Positions 33,578-42,725 of a DNA stretch of 64,000 nucleotides are shown piece by piece. Positions within the stretch are counted from its first letter, which is position 1. The number at the start of each line of letters is the position of its first letter. Under the pieces are notes generated by a model, which was given only the letters and a program-made list of their open reading frames with translations, was not told the origin of the DNA and made no database searches. The position numbers and the translations under genes were made by a program. Source of the DNA: Aphrophora alni (lineage: Eukaryota; Arthropoda; Insecta; Hemiptera; Aphrophoridae). The stretch lies in NCBI GenBank assembly GCA_963513935.1, contig OY740770.1:85533267-85597266 (forward strand), in the 5' to 3' direction.

Positions 33578-34125
33578 TTACAAGTTAAAGTTTTTTCCAG
33601 CTTCAAATACTGCATTTTCTAAGTTTAGACCTTGACTTTTATGAATAGTTATTCCATAACTATTGCAAATTGGAAATTGTTTTCTTATTATAAAAGCATT
33701 CCTCATTAATTGAAATTTAGATTCTATACGTTCTATAGAATATTGTCTTTTATTGGTAAGTTCAATTTTAATAGTGTCGACAACATTATTATTATCTCTT
33801 GTTACAGAAATAATAGTACCTATTGTACCATTAGCCTAGCCGATAGAAACATCAATATTTCGTCTTATCATAAATTTTGATCCAGCTTTTATTTTAATTA
33901 CTCTAGCTAATCCTGCAGTTCGTGAACTACCCGCTTCATCATTCATTAAAGACTTTATTCTTTTTTTGTGCATATTCTTCGCTCGAATTGTATCTTCGGC
34001 AACAACCTCAACTTCCTCGGTATTAATTTTTTTTTAACATAGCATCTTTAAGGTATCGCACATTTGATTGGTACCTACTTTGCCAACATTATTTGATGGC
34101 AAAGTATTTAGAAAGTTACAAAGTT
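33578..34125 (-). pseudogene. Pif1-family helicase, C-terminal part, broken
   Basis: One minus-strand frame from about 34040 to the TAA at 33578-33580 carries a Pif1-type helicase end. The 'AGSKFMIRRNIDVSIG' block is followed by 'ANGTIGTI', matching the family's GAxVMLxxNIDVSxGLVNGxxGxV. 'FPICNSYGITIHKSQGLNLE' then matches the final helicase motif (AITIHKSQGxTLD). A TAG at 33836-33838 interrupts between SIG and ANGT. Upstream, 'NVGKVGTNQMCDTLKML' is in another frame across an A-run. The ATP-binding motifs I and II are missing. Pif1-like helicases occur in host genomes and in several large mobile elements. The two protease domains directly upstream favour a mobile element. Confidence 0.75.
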
Positions 34126-34620
34126 AAGATATTTCCACTTAAAAGTTTAAATACATGATTACGCATTAAGGAATATGTATAAGTAATATTTTGCGGATCA
34201 TGACCAAATACTAATGAAGTGGCAAATGCTATCGCGAAAACGCCACAATCAACTCCATTAAGTTGCTGGGCTACAGAAGGAAATATAATCTTTTTCATTT
34301 TTGTTAAAATAAAATGGTTAAAGCTTTTTCAAAAAATTTTTAAAATCTAATGTATCAGATTTTGAAGAATCATAAATATATAATAACTTACCATCGTAAT
34401 AGCTACATAACCAATGTTCAGAATTAGAAAACAAAATTTGAATATTTTTTCACCCTCAGCCATTGGTTTGATTTTTGAAAGAACTTGAAGTCTTCCGGTA
34501 TGTTGAGGCTTGTAAATAGTAAACCGTAAAAGTAGGTTATGAAATCTTTCAATATGATAATCATTTAGACGTCCTCCATTTTTTATGATATTATAATCAC
34601 AATTGATCATTGAATATTGA
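34116..34620 (-). pseudogene. Ulp1/C48-type cysteine protease domain, copy B
   Basis: Homology runs in three frames: 'NGGRLNDYHIERFHNLLLRF' and 'LQVLSKIKP' (34620-34450), then 'IQILFSNSEHWLCSYYDGKL' with 'LYIYDSS' (about 34445-34370), then 'IFPSVAQQLNGVDCGVFAIA' and 'FATSLVFGHDP' (34298-34190). These give the complete C48 triad order: His in EHW, Asp in YIYDS, Gln in QQ, Cys in DCG. Frameshifts near 34440 and 34320 prevent a single product. C48 enzymes cleave SUMO or related precursors, and related proteases are carried by several DNA transposons. It sits between copy A and the Pif1 remnant, all on the same strand. Confidence 0.75.
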
Positions 34621-35200
34621 AGATGCCAAGAAGGAATTTGAATTAAATGAAAAGGAAAGTTTTTTATAGAACGCTCTCTAAATATACGTAAGAGAAATTG
34701 TCGCATATAATTATTATCACAATTATATCGCACATAATCTGGTCTAATACCATGTACAAGAGATGTCGCAAAAGCAATTCCGAATATACCACAATCACAC
34801 TCACTCTGAAGTTGAACTTCAGGCCACTTAATAGTCTTTCCAGATTGAAAATAAAATGGGTATAATTTTAGCAAAACTAATCTATAAGTGACTATGATCT
34901 TTCTTTTAATTTAATGAGTCATAAGTATAAATAGTTTCAGTGTCAAAAAAAACTGCACACAAAGTGACCTCTGAGCATGTCATCATCTGTTAAAGGCCGA
35001 AATAAAATTTGAATTCTAGATCTATCAGGAGAAGCGGGAGTAATCATATCATAAATTTGTAATTCTTCCATTCCTAAGAAATCAGTATTAAAACATTCTT
35101 TTATTAAATCGCTGAAGCGCTGTATATGTTCTACACCTAAATATGCATATTTGTTAATAATAATACGTTCAAAATCTTCGTCACCAAAATCAACAGCCAT
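34621..35200 (-). pseudogene. Ulp1/C48-type cysteine protease domain, copy A
   Basis: ATG at 35200 starts 'MAVDFGDEDFERIIINKYAY' and continues to 'LRGHFVCSFF' (near 34945), with the triad His in GHF. In another frame come 'DTETIYTYDS' (Asp) and from about 34875 'YPFYFQSGKTIKWPEVQLQS', then 'ECDCGIFGIAFATSLVHGIR', which includes the QLQ and CDCG catalytic region. The same frame runs into the start of copy B. Domain B repeats the order of A but the two are clearly diverged (CDCGIF versus VDCGVF), so any duplication is old. At least one frameshift (near 34900) breaks the gene. Confidence 0.75.
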
Positions 35201-36086
35201 GCTAAAAATTTCTGTAGTCTTGTTTACTTTTTTTTTCTTTCACAAAAATAATATTTCTTTTCGTAAGTATAGTATAATAAGTAAATTTCGAATAAATTCT
35301 TATTTCTTTTTGTGCAATACATATTTTTCCTTTTTAATGATACTTATATAAAATTTCATACTTTTATACAATTTGATTCTTACGTTAAGTCTAAATAGAA
35401 TACCGAAAATTTCAAAAACTACCACGATCTTAATTATTTCTTCCTGTCGCCCTTATAAAAAGGTACCTGTGAAGAAAAAATAAAAATGGTCGATAAAATA
35501 CGTAAATTCTCGGGTGGGGATAAGTACGGTAAACTACTGGTTTTCTTGTAGAAGTATATACATGCTAGAAAAAGTAATTTGTAGAATTGTGGGGTCCATT
35601 GTGTGGTGATTACACCGACAATGGGTGATGCGCGCGCAGATAGCCCCGACGAAACGGTTGGACTATTATTTATTTAATAACTATTTATTATTTCGGAAGT
35701 TGTATAAAAGTAAAGTTATTTAAAGTCAGTTTAGTATTTCAATATATTTTTGTAAGGATTTGACCTTCGATAAAAATAGTGTTTTAGATTGTCAATCAAC
35801 CGCTTATCAGCAGATGAGATGTAAGGCAGGATGCTAACAGACATAAATATCTCTTGGCTCTAAGCCAAAGAAAATACGATCAACTAATTCTAATCTTTCT
35901 GCTGCCTAATTTAAAGTAATGATTACGTTCTGATTATTCAACTAAAATCACTTGCATTTATTTTTTATATTTATAGCCATGTATGTATATTTGAATTATT
36001 ATGTATGTCTATATATGTATTCACAGGTATTTCGGCATAACCTTACGACAAAAACTTGTAATATTTAACCAAACAACTTTTTAACC
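35201..36086. other. non-coding stretch
   Basis: No gene recognised. The ~180 bp before the copy A start are T-rich on the plus strand. The segment 35580-35660 is less AT-rich but shows no motif. Confidence 0.4.
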
Positions 36087-36097
36087 AAACCGAGCTT
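36087..36097. repeat. target-site duplication, left copy
   Basis: AAACCGAGCTT next to the poly-A (plus-strand poly-T, 36098-36103) end of the LINE. The same 11 bases recur at 36702-36712. Confidence 0.85.
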
Positions 36098-36701
36098 TTT
36101 TTTCCGTTCTGGGCTGTGAAAGCCACCTTCAGAGGCCTCACCGGCTTCGACCTAAAGATCTTTTGCCGCCCCAATTTCCTTCCTACACCCAACTAGTGAT
36201 ACCCGTCATCCTTATGAAGGAACAGATACTACCAATAGGGTTATCTAGGATGGTTTCCATCTCTTTCCCCGGCAGGCCTAGAGAGTATAGCCTGGCTCGT
36301 CCTAATGCCTCACACTCTAAAAGAATGTGTTCTGCGGACTCTTCAGCCAAACCACATTTCCTGCAAGTATTGTCTGCAGCAATCCCTATCCTGTGTAGAT
36401 GTTTTCTGAGGTGACAGTGGCTCGTTAAGAGCCCAACCACCCACCTCATGTTATCCCTTCTGAGAGAAATGAGTTGTTCAGCATGTTTCTTGCTTGGTCT
36501 AAATTACCTTTTTGCAAGTCTACTAGTGGTTGAATTCGTCCAGGCCCTATTCATCCCCTCCCGTATCCACGTATCAACCGCTGCTCTGGCATGTCCATAG
36601 GAGATCCCGAACACCGGTTCAGGGCCCACGAAAGGGGATTCTGAACCTGACCTGGCTAATTCATCTGCTCTCTCATTACCATCAATACCTGAGTGGCCAG
36701 G
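36098..36701 (-). mobile_element. 5'-truncated non-LTR retrotransposon (Jockey-type)
   Basis: 604 bp on the minus strand, starting inside the RNase H domain and ending in a short poly-A, flanked by perfect 11-bp target-site duplications. This is the standard outcome of target-primed reverse transcription with 5' truncation. The sequence is noticeably more GC-rich than its surroundings, indicating a different base composition in the source element. Confidence 0.9.
36183..36701 (-). pseudogene. LINE ORF2 C-terminus: RNase H end and zinc knuckle
   Basis: One frame of 173 codons including the stop. It opens 'PGHSGIDGNERADELARSGS', the last RNase H motif (GHSGxxGNExAD), with the catalytic Asp retained. 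Then comes an Ala/Trp-rich linker and the terminal Cys/His motif in 'MRWVVGLLTSHCHLRKHLHR' followed by 'CRKCGLAEESAEHILLECEA'. This pattern is typical of Jockey-clade and related insect LINEs. A single in-frame TAA (36504-36506) lies between the two parts. With the reverse transcriptase missing it cannot act alone. The plus-strand frame over the same bases is a shadow. Confidence 0.88.
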
Positions 36702-36712
36702 AAACCGAGCTT
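36702..36712. repeat. target-site duplication, right copy
   Basis: AAACCGAGCTT immediately upstream (in LINE orientation) of the truncated 5' end. Identical to 36087-36097. Confidence 0.85.
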
Positions 36713-37849
36713 ACTATTTTGATGAAATTATTTTTATTTTTCATTATTTAGAAATTATACCGCGACTAATTACAACCGACACTTTTTTTATTAGCATACC
36801 TTCTTTCTTCGGCGACTTACACGAATTAACGCTGAATCCGAAATACGTTTACTAAATATTGAACAAAATTAATTTGTTTCCCCCAAAAATTATAATAGTA
36901 ATTCCAAATTAAATTATAACGTTACGCATCTCTTTTATTTCTACCTAGGGTATCCCACTTAATTACTGACCTAGACTGCGTCGCTCAAGGTCAGATTATG
37001 ATTTCCTTCTTTCGTTTTGATTTGACCATCATGTCAATTTACGGTGGGAGACTTATCCCGGAGGGCCCACCCTTAATATGTAACGGGAAATTAGGGGAAC
37101 CTCGGGACTCACAGTCCCAAGACTGAAATCCCAAAATTGAAGACAATATTATGTATTTTTATAATATATATGTTAGCCATATGGTGAGAATCGAAGATGC
37201 GTGCGCACACATACTCGCATCCAGCGTTAATACGGGAAGCGACGCCTGAATTTTTTGGCTGAAGAAAAAAAAATTTTGTCGGTAAACCGTCAAATCAGAA
37301 CTTTAACTTAATATAACTTAATAACTAGCAATTATAAGTGAAATATTATTCTTTTAATGATAAACTTAAACGTTTTTCTTACATCTTATAAGTTCAAGGG
37401 GATTTTTGAATTTAAAAACAGTAATAAACTAGAAAACTCGCGTAATATTCATTGTATATAAGGGTGGTGGTTCGCCGGCCATACTTACATCTGGCGGCTA
37501 TTGCCGCCCTCAATTATGTTGTTTTACGATTACGATGAGAATTTTTAGACTACGATGAGATCTAGTTCATAATAATAGGTCATTAGAAGAGTGTAGATCA
37601 ATATGTAAACTGAACACCTCTACAATAAGAATATCACTTCCTTATTTTTTTATAGTTATTTGTTCAATATGATGCGGTATTGTTAATTGTTAGTGTGAAA
37701 TACATGAAATATGTATAGTGCAGCCCGCGAAAGACAGACGTGGTTGGAGCGGAAGTGACGGGGGAGGGGGGAGGTCAGTCAAAATAACAAACACCTCCAA
37801 AAAAACGCGCGAACATCGATTTCTCAAAAAGTCGTGAATATGTCTAAGG
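36713..37849. other. non-coding stretch with GC-richer patches
   Basis: Three patches (about 36950-37130, 37455-37520, 37715-37820) are clearly richer in G+C than the surroundings, for example 'GGAGGGCCCACCCTTAATAT' and 'TGGCGGCTATTGCCGCCC'. None holds a recognisable gene. They could be fragments of GC-rich elements such as the LINE next door. Confidence 0.35.
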
Positions 37850-38140
37850 TATAAACCAGGCATTTGTAAGGTCGCAATAGTGGTATCTTTATACCAAGCA
37901 CCCAAAATGCCGCGAATGCGTTAAAGTATAAGCCAGGCACTGGAAAGGTCGCAATAGTGGTATCTTTATATCAAGCCCCCAAAAAGATCGCAAATGCATT
38001 TAAAATATAAGCCAGGCACTGGAAAGGTGGTAATTGTATACACGGTATAACATTTATACTCAGGCACCCAAAAGGTGGCCTTTACGTCTGATCGTATAAC
38101 CGCTCCAAGGTCAGGAATCGCCAGGCACTCAAAAGGTCTT

Positions 38141-38146
<6 letters not shown>
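37850..38146. repeat. TA-linked minisatellite-like dispersed repeat, copy 2
   Basis: Modules of about 65-80 bp repeat 'ATAAGCCAGGCACTGGAAAG' and 'GTCGCAATAGTGGTATCTTT' (at about 37871, 37949 and onward), ending 'CCAGGCACTCAAAAGGTCTT' beside the TA tract. The same module and junction occur inverted at 22163-22575. Confidence 0.7.

Positions 38147-38192
<46 letters not shown>
38147..38192. repeat. (TA)n microsatellite
   Basis: About 46 bases of pure TA, directly joined to the minisatellite-like repeat at 37850-38146. The Ile-Tyr reading frame across it is an artefact. Confidence 0.95.
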
Positions 38193-38194
<2 letters not shown>

Positions 38195-38753
38195 GAAAAA
38201 TCATACATTTGAAATAATAATATAAAACTATGTAATCGGCCATATGGAAGCTCAATGGTTAATGAACCAAAATGTTTGTAAAATAATTTTGAAATGAATG
38301 AATTTAAGTTGTTAAAGAGCGTTAATAGTCGTTCTTTGACATTATTAAAAACCGTAAAGTAAAAGTAATGGAAGTGTTACTATGAGTAAATGATATCAGA
38401 GGGGGGATAATATAAAGTTTAAAAAAAACCTTTAAAATTATAGTTTCGTCCTAATTATAGATTTTCGCGATAAGAAGAGCAAACTTGTGAGGTTTGCCCA
38501 GTTCCAAGAGACAATTTTATTGTGTATAAGAGATTTAAAAAATATACTTGAGATAGAAGAAAAACATAGTGGTTCTTGGACAGAAAAATAAGATTTATTT
38601 TCTTTATAAGAATTTCAAAAGGAATTATGAGGACGGTAGCTCATCCATTACTTACCAATTCGTGATTGCTACGATAATAACGATTCTTGGGATCCAATCA
38701 GATATCCCTGTTCTGATTTCCACCACAGCTTACTTTAAACCCTTGCATACAGA

Positions 38754-38754
<1 letters not shown>
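38193..38754. other. AT-rich non-coding stretch
   Basis: No recognisable feature between two TA microsatellites. Confidence 0.4.

Positions 38755-38802
<48 letters not shown>
38755..38802. repeat. (TA)n microsatellite
   Basis: About 48 bases of pure TA. Unlike the tract at 38147, its flanks show no minisatellite modules. Confidence 0.95.
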
Positions 38803-38804
<2 letters not shown>

Positions 38805-40575
38805 GCTATCATTCTCCTAACCTATGTTTTCCCATCTAATCTGTAGGTGCAATTCAAGGACTATCGTGTCCAACTAGCTATTTGCCTTGAGACGTGAGGA
38901 AATGAACTGTGTCAGCAACATGTCTTATACAGGAGGTTCTGAATGACATGGACGACATTCAGTAAAAGCCATTTTGGGACACGGTTGGTAAACCGATAAC
39001 AATAGATTCCACAGATCTATTAATAGAAAATGAATTATATTACAAATTCTAGACAAAATACAGCAACTCATCAGGTATGACAACGAGAGGATAGCTATGA
39101 CACTTGAAGATTAAACCAAGAATATTTCCAAAGTGATAAGACAGGTACATAGTGCACTTGATGTCTTCCAATTTAATATGGATGAATCAACCAAGCATAG
39201 TGCTTCTTGTGAGTACGATACGTCATTGCATATATGCTGCAACAACAAAGACAAATGTATTACATTTCTTTCACTTTAGTATTAATTACTACACATTTAG
39301 AGATCACACAAAGACCCCCCCCCCCCCAATAAAAACACACTATTCGCAGACGAAAACAATTAGAGCTACGCCTATCCCAATTACAGATGACCTTGTCCAT
39401 ATCTTACATTTACACTATTTCATTTCAATTACATTCTGTGTAAACCCTACCCAAACTGTGATTTCGTCTATAAAGATCTATGTTCTGCGTCGATTAGCGG
39501 CGTAGGAAGTATATGAGTATTTGGCAGTGACAATACATTGGAAGAATTTTACATACACATTGACTAGGGATTCAACTATTGTGGACATGTATGTGGTATC
39601 TATCTGGACAATGACTGACATGGAGCCGAAACTAACGGTCGTGTGTTTTCTACCAACACATCGGATATCGGGAAGATTTTAGAAAGATGCGCAACACGAC
39701 TCACAGCTGACGAAAACTAGGATTGGCACAATAAATTAGGGTGGTAAATTGGGACGGGCTTATGTACGTTTCAAGATTTTAGCTACTCTATGTGTGTGTT
39801 TAAATAAAATATATCTTCAATGTTATATAGGTGCTCTAATATGTTTGCATGGTTTGATTTATTATATTCAGAAATAATAATACATATTGTGTATTTGAAT
39901 TGTACAATTTTAAAATTATCATTATAATAACGATTGTATTTTAAATGAAGATGACAATTAAAAACTGTGAAGAAATATATGTATAATTTTAAGAAGTAAT
40001 AAACGAAATATTAATTTAAAATTAGTTGTTCAATGAAAAATACGTAATCTGATTAAATATTCCCTATAAAACATAAATAACAACCATGTTTGGAAGCAGT
40101 ATAACAACAACATTTCATGCTTATGAAGTAATAAATTGCACTTATCTATTTATCCACTCATGAGTTATGTTGTCGTTTCTCTGATATATAATTCAACAGA
40201 AACAAAATAGTTACGTTGAATTTACTGCTATCTCATAGAGTTACTTCATTTACCCGTCAGTAAATACGGTAAATTGTAACGATAGTTTGTAGGTTTCACC
40301 CAGAATGTTCATGGGTTTTTATGAAAATTTAATCCATAGCGGTATTTTATGTATAAAGGTTATTTAAACTGATGCCCTATATCTTGTGTTTAATTAAAGC
40401 ACAATCAAACACATTTACATTACATTTTAAAAATCTATTTTAACTGTTGTTATAATAATTGTCTAGAATCAAAACCCACCTTAACCAAATTTATTGGATG
40501 AGTTGGGGATTCCTAAAGTTTGTTACGTATCTAATTTAAATTTTCTATTTAGATGAAAATTCTAATTAAAGTTAT
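38803..40575. other. non-coding stretch with poly-C tract
   Basis: The part 38820-39720 is less AT-rich than average and may hold decayed element sequence, but no motif was recognised on either strand. A run of 13 C occupies 39315-39327. The remainder is AT-rich. Confidence 0.35.
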
Positions 40576-40625
40576 TTGTTTACTTTGGATATCTGGCACT
40601 TTATTCTTTTGTTTTGTACATTCAG

Positions 40626-40797
40626 TCAGCTACGTTTCATACAGCAGTCTGGGGCGATGTATTATAGTCACGAAGATGATGTGGCAGTAGGAATGACTTT
40701 TGACGAGTTCATTAAAATATTAAATAATAACATTATTCTTGTGGATTACCAAAATGTTCCGCTGTCATTTCATCTAAGTAAAACGTGTGGTCAGTAA
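40626..40797 (+). CDS. possible isolated exon, unrecognised
   Basis: After a T-rich tract and 'TTCAG' (acceptor-like, 40621-40625) the frame reads 'QLRFIQQSGAMYYSHEDDVA', 'VGMTFDEFIKILNNN' and 'YQNVPLSFHLSKTCG'. It reaches 'GTCAGTAA' (donor-like), then an in-frame TAA. The residue mix looks like real protein and the frame is clean over about 55 codons. I do not recognise the family. No neighbouring exon was found, so it could be a host exon, a processed fragment or a decayed transposon piece. Confidence 0.3.
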
Positions 40798-41605
40798 TAT
40801 CTGAAGAATACTGTCTAAAGAAAAGCTGTTGTCTTTTGCTCCACTAAGAAAAATAATTCTGTCTTCCTGTAGAGCCATATATTATCTCCGCCTACGCACA
40901 GGAGTAAAGATATATTCTTCTGAGACTCCCGTTGTTCTGTACCTCGTCTATCCATCCCCCCTATATCCACCTAGAATATGATTTGTGTAAAGTTAGGAAA
41001 ATGCAATTCCACTATCAATTTCTGGAAATCTAACTGTTATTGATTTTAGATTAATTTCAATTATTTACTCAATATTATCCAATATCACTTGTAGAGCTAG
41101 AAAGAATGAGTACTCACCAGGAATTTTACATATAAAATTAAAGGTGTTTATGAATATAGTATATGTAGTAAAAACTATTATTATATGGAATAGCAATATT
41201 ATAAATATATTGATATAGCCATATTATTGCAATTTTAGCCACCTGAACACTTTCAGAAATTAGATTATTGATGTCACAATACAATTGAAATTCACACTGA
41301 ATTATCTGAATCTTTTGGTGATCCAACATGGTGATAACTACGTCTTGAATATGTATAAAAAAATATTATTATTGACCAAAACATAAGTGTTTCTTCAACC
41401 CACCCACTTCTTATAAACTTACAACGTTTAATTTTTTAATTATTTGATTTTTCCGCTTATTAATCAATAAATACATGCGTAAGGGCTGAAAAATGAGTAA
41501 AAATTAATTTCAATGTCGTATAAGCGAGGTAATTAATTTGGAAACTCAAAATTGAAGCAATTAAACGTAAAGTCAAGTTAAAAGTCTGCGCCATGTACTG
41601 GGAAG
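40798..41605. other. AT-rich non-coding stretch
   Basis: Nothing recognised. The open frame on the minus strand at 41138-41329 is Ile/Tyr-rich and looks random. Confidence 0.4.
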
Positions 41606-41690
41606 CGACTAGGATAGGTCAGTTGGTAGAGCATTGGCACGTAAAGCCAAAGGTCCTGGGTTCGATTCCCAGTCTAGGTCGTATATTTTT
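41606..41690 (+). tRNA. tRNA-like sequence (pseudogene or SINE head)
   Basis: Contains a Pol III A box ('TAGGTCAGTTGG'), a perfect anticodon stem (TTGGC/GCCAA), a perfect T stem (CTGGG/CCCAG) with B box 'GGTTCGATTCC', and a T5 terminator at about 41686. Faults argue against a working tRNA. There is one extra base before the D arm, a mismatch in the D stem (GGTC/GAGC), a mismatch plus wobbles in the acceptor stem, and C rather than U at position 33 of the ACGTAAA anticodon loop (nominal anticodon GTA, Tyr). A tRNA-derived SINE or pseudogene is more likely. No SINE tail was recognised. Confidence 0.55.
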
Positions 41691-41959
41691 CACTAGAAAT
41701 ATTATTGTAAAAACGTTTAATTATCTATTTTATCGCCTATTTAAAACTCTTCTAAATCGTATAATTTTTAAGAGATATTATTTAAAATGTAAATTTTGCC
41801 ACGACTAACATCTATGCAACAAATATATCGCATACCGTTTAGAGAAACTGTTAAACATAAGGAAACCAGTGAATAAACTATTAAAATTGAACACTCGGTA
41901 AATATACACGATGAATATGGCATCAAATCAGAACATACAATAAAATCTGATGTGAGAAA
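41691..41959. other. non-coding stretch
   Basis: AT-rich spacer, possibly including the more decayed upstream part of the PLE relic that follows. No frame could be aligned. Confidence 0.3.
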
Positions 41960-42690
41960 GCTTTTCATTATCATGTCATATAAATCATCAAACAACTAAA
42001 AGGCACGAACTACAAAACAGATCAAACCAAGATAAATATAACCCATCTGGTGTGTACAAACTATAGTGTTCTAACTTCCCCAAATTCTACATTGAATAAA
42101 CAGGAAGATATTTCTCAAATACATTTAGGGAACATTTACCTAAAGTCACAATATATTAAATAAATATAATTTCGCTAGACACTTAATGAACGAAGCCATG
42201 AATGTACTAACAAAAATTATATCATAGCTATTTACATAAATGACAGAAAGTCCGTCTTTTAAACACTTTAGAACATTTTCAAATTTACCAAACCACTAAA
42301 TTTAACCCATACAACGTATTAAATAACAAACAGAATTACACATGTAATGAAATATTCAACACAATAATCTACCTGCAATATAAAACGGAAAAAATAAACT
42401 AAGATATCAAAATTATCAATATATACAATTGATTAATATGTCATATCCCTTCAGATCTAACTTTAGACTAATAAAGTATTCATCTTACACAAGGGATCCT
42501 CCTACCCCCTTTATTTAAATGCTGGGGATATGTTTATGTTTATTTTTTAATGTGTTTGTGAAGTGTTTTCTTTTAATTATATCGTGTTTTTTATATATTT
42601 CACGTTAAATGGAAATTAATTTTAGTTGTATATTTTTTTTCTTTAAACACTTTTGTGAAGATAATGATGAGAATATTGTGCCGAAACCAT
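41960..42690 (+). pseudogene. decayed second Penelope-like element, GIY-YIG region
   Basis: From about 42041 the frame reads 'NPSGVYKL', stop, 'CSNFPKFYIE', stop, 'TGRYFSNTFREHL'. This matches SGVYKLxC…KFYIGQTGRxFxxRxxEH of PLE endonucleases, with GQ changed to E-stop. Upstream text (41985-42040) is compatible with the linker that precedes GIY-YIG. Downstream, 'YNVLNNKQNYTCNEIFN'-like text near 42307 resembles the C-terminal end. The region closes with 'TGATGAGAATATTGTGCCGA' and AAACC (about 42665-42689), resembling a hammerhead core. It is a different and much older family than the PLE at 10076. Confidence 0.6.
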
Positions 42691-42698
42691 TTTATATG

Positions 42699-42725
42699 TA
42701 ATCATTTAAAAAATCAAATGATTAC
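42699..42725. repeat. small perfect hairpin
   Basis: GTAATCATTT and AAATGATTAC flank 7 bases. It lies just after the PLE relic's hammerhead-like end and may be part of its terminus. Confidence 0.6.

Noticed and set aside
36163..36751. Plus-strand ORFs over the LINE (36163-36414, 36530-36751)
   Set aside because: They are shadows of the minus-strand RNase H and zinc-knuckle frame, which has clear family motifs and a target-site duplication.
37966..38208. Ile-Tyr repeat ORFs at 37966-38208, 38569-38820 and 61146-61427
   Set aside because: All are translations of TA microsatellites.
39140..39720. GC-richer segment with several ORF fragments (including 39152-39505)
   Set aside because: No known motif on any frame. 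The frame crosses a 13-C tract and ends in unrelated text.
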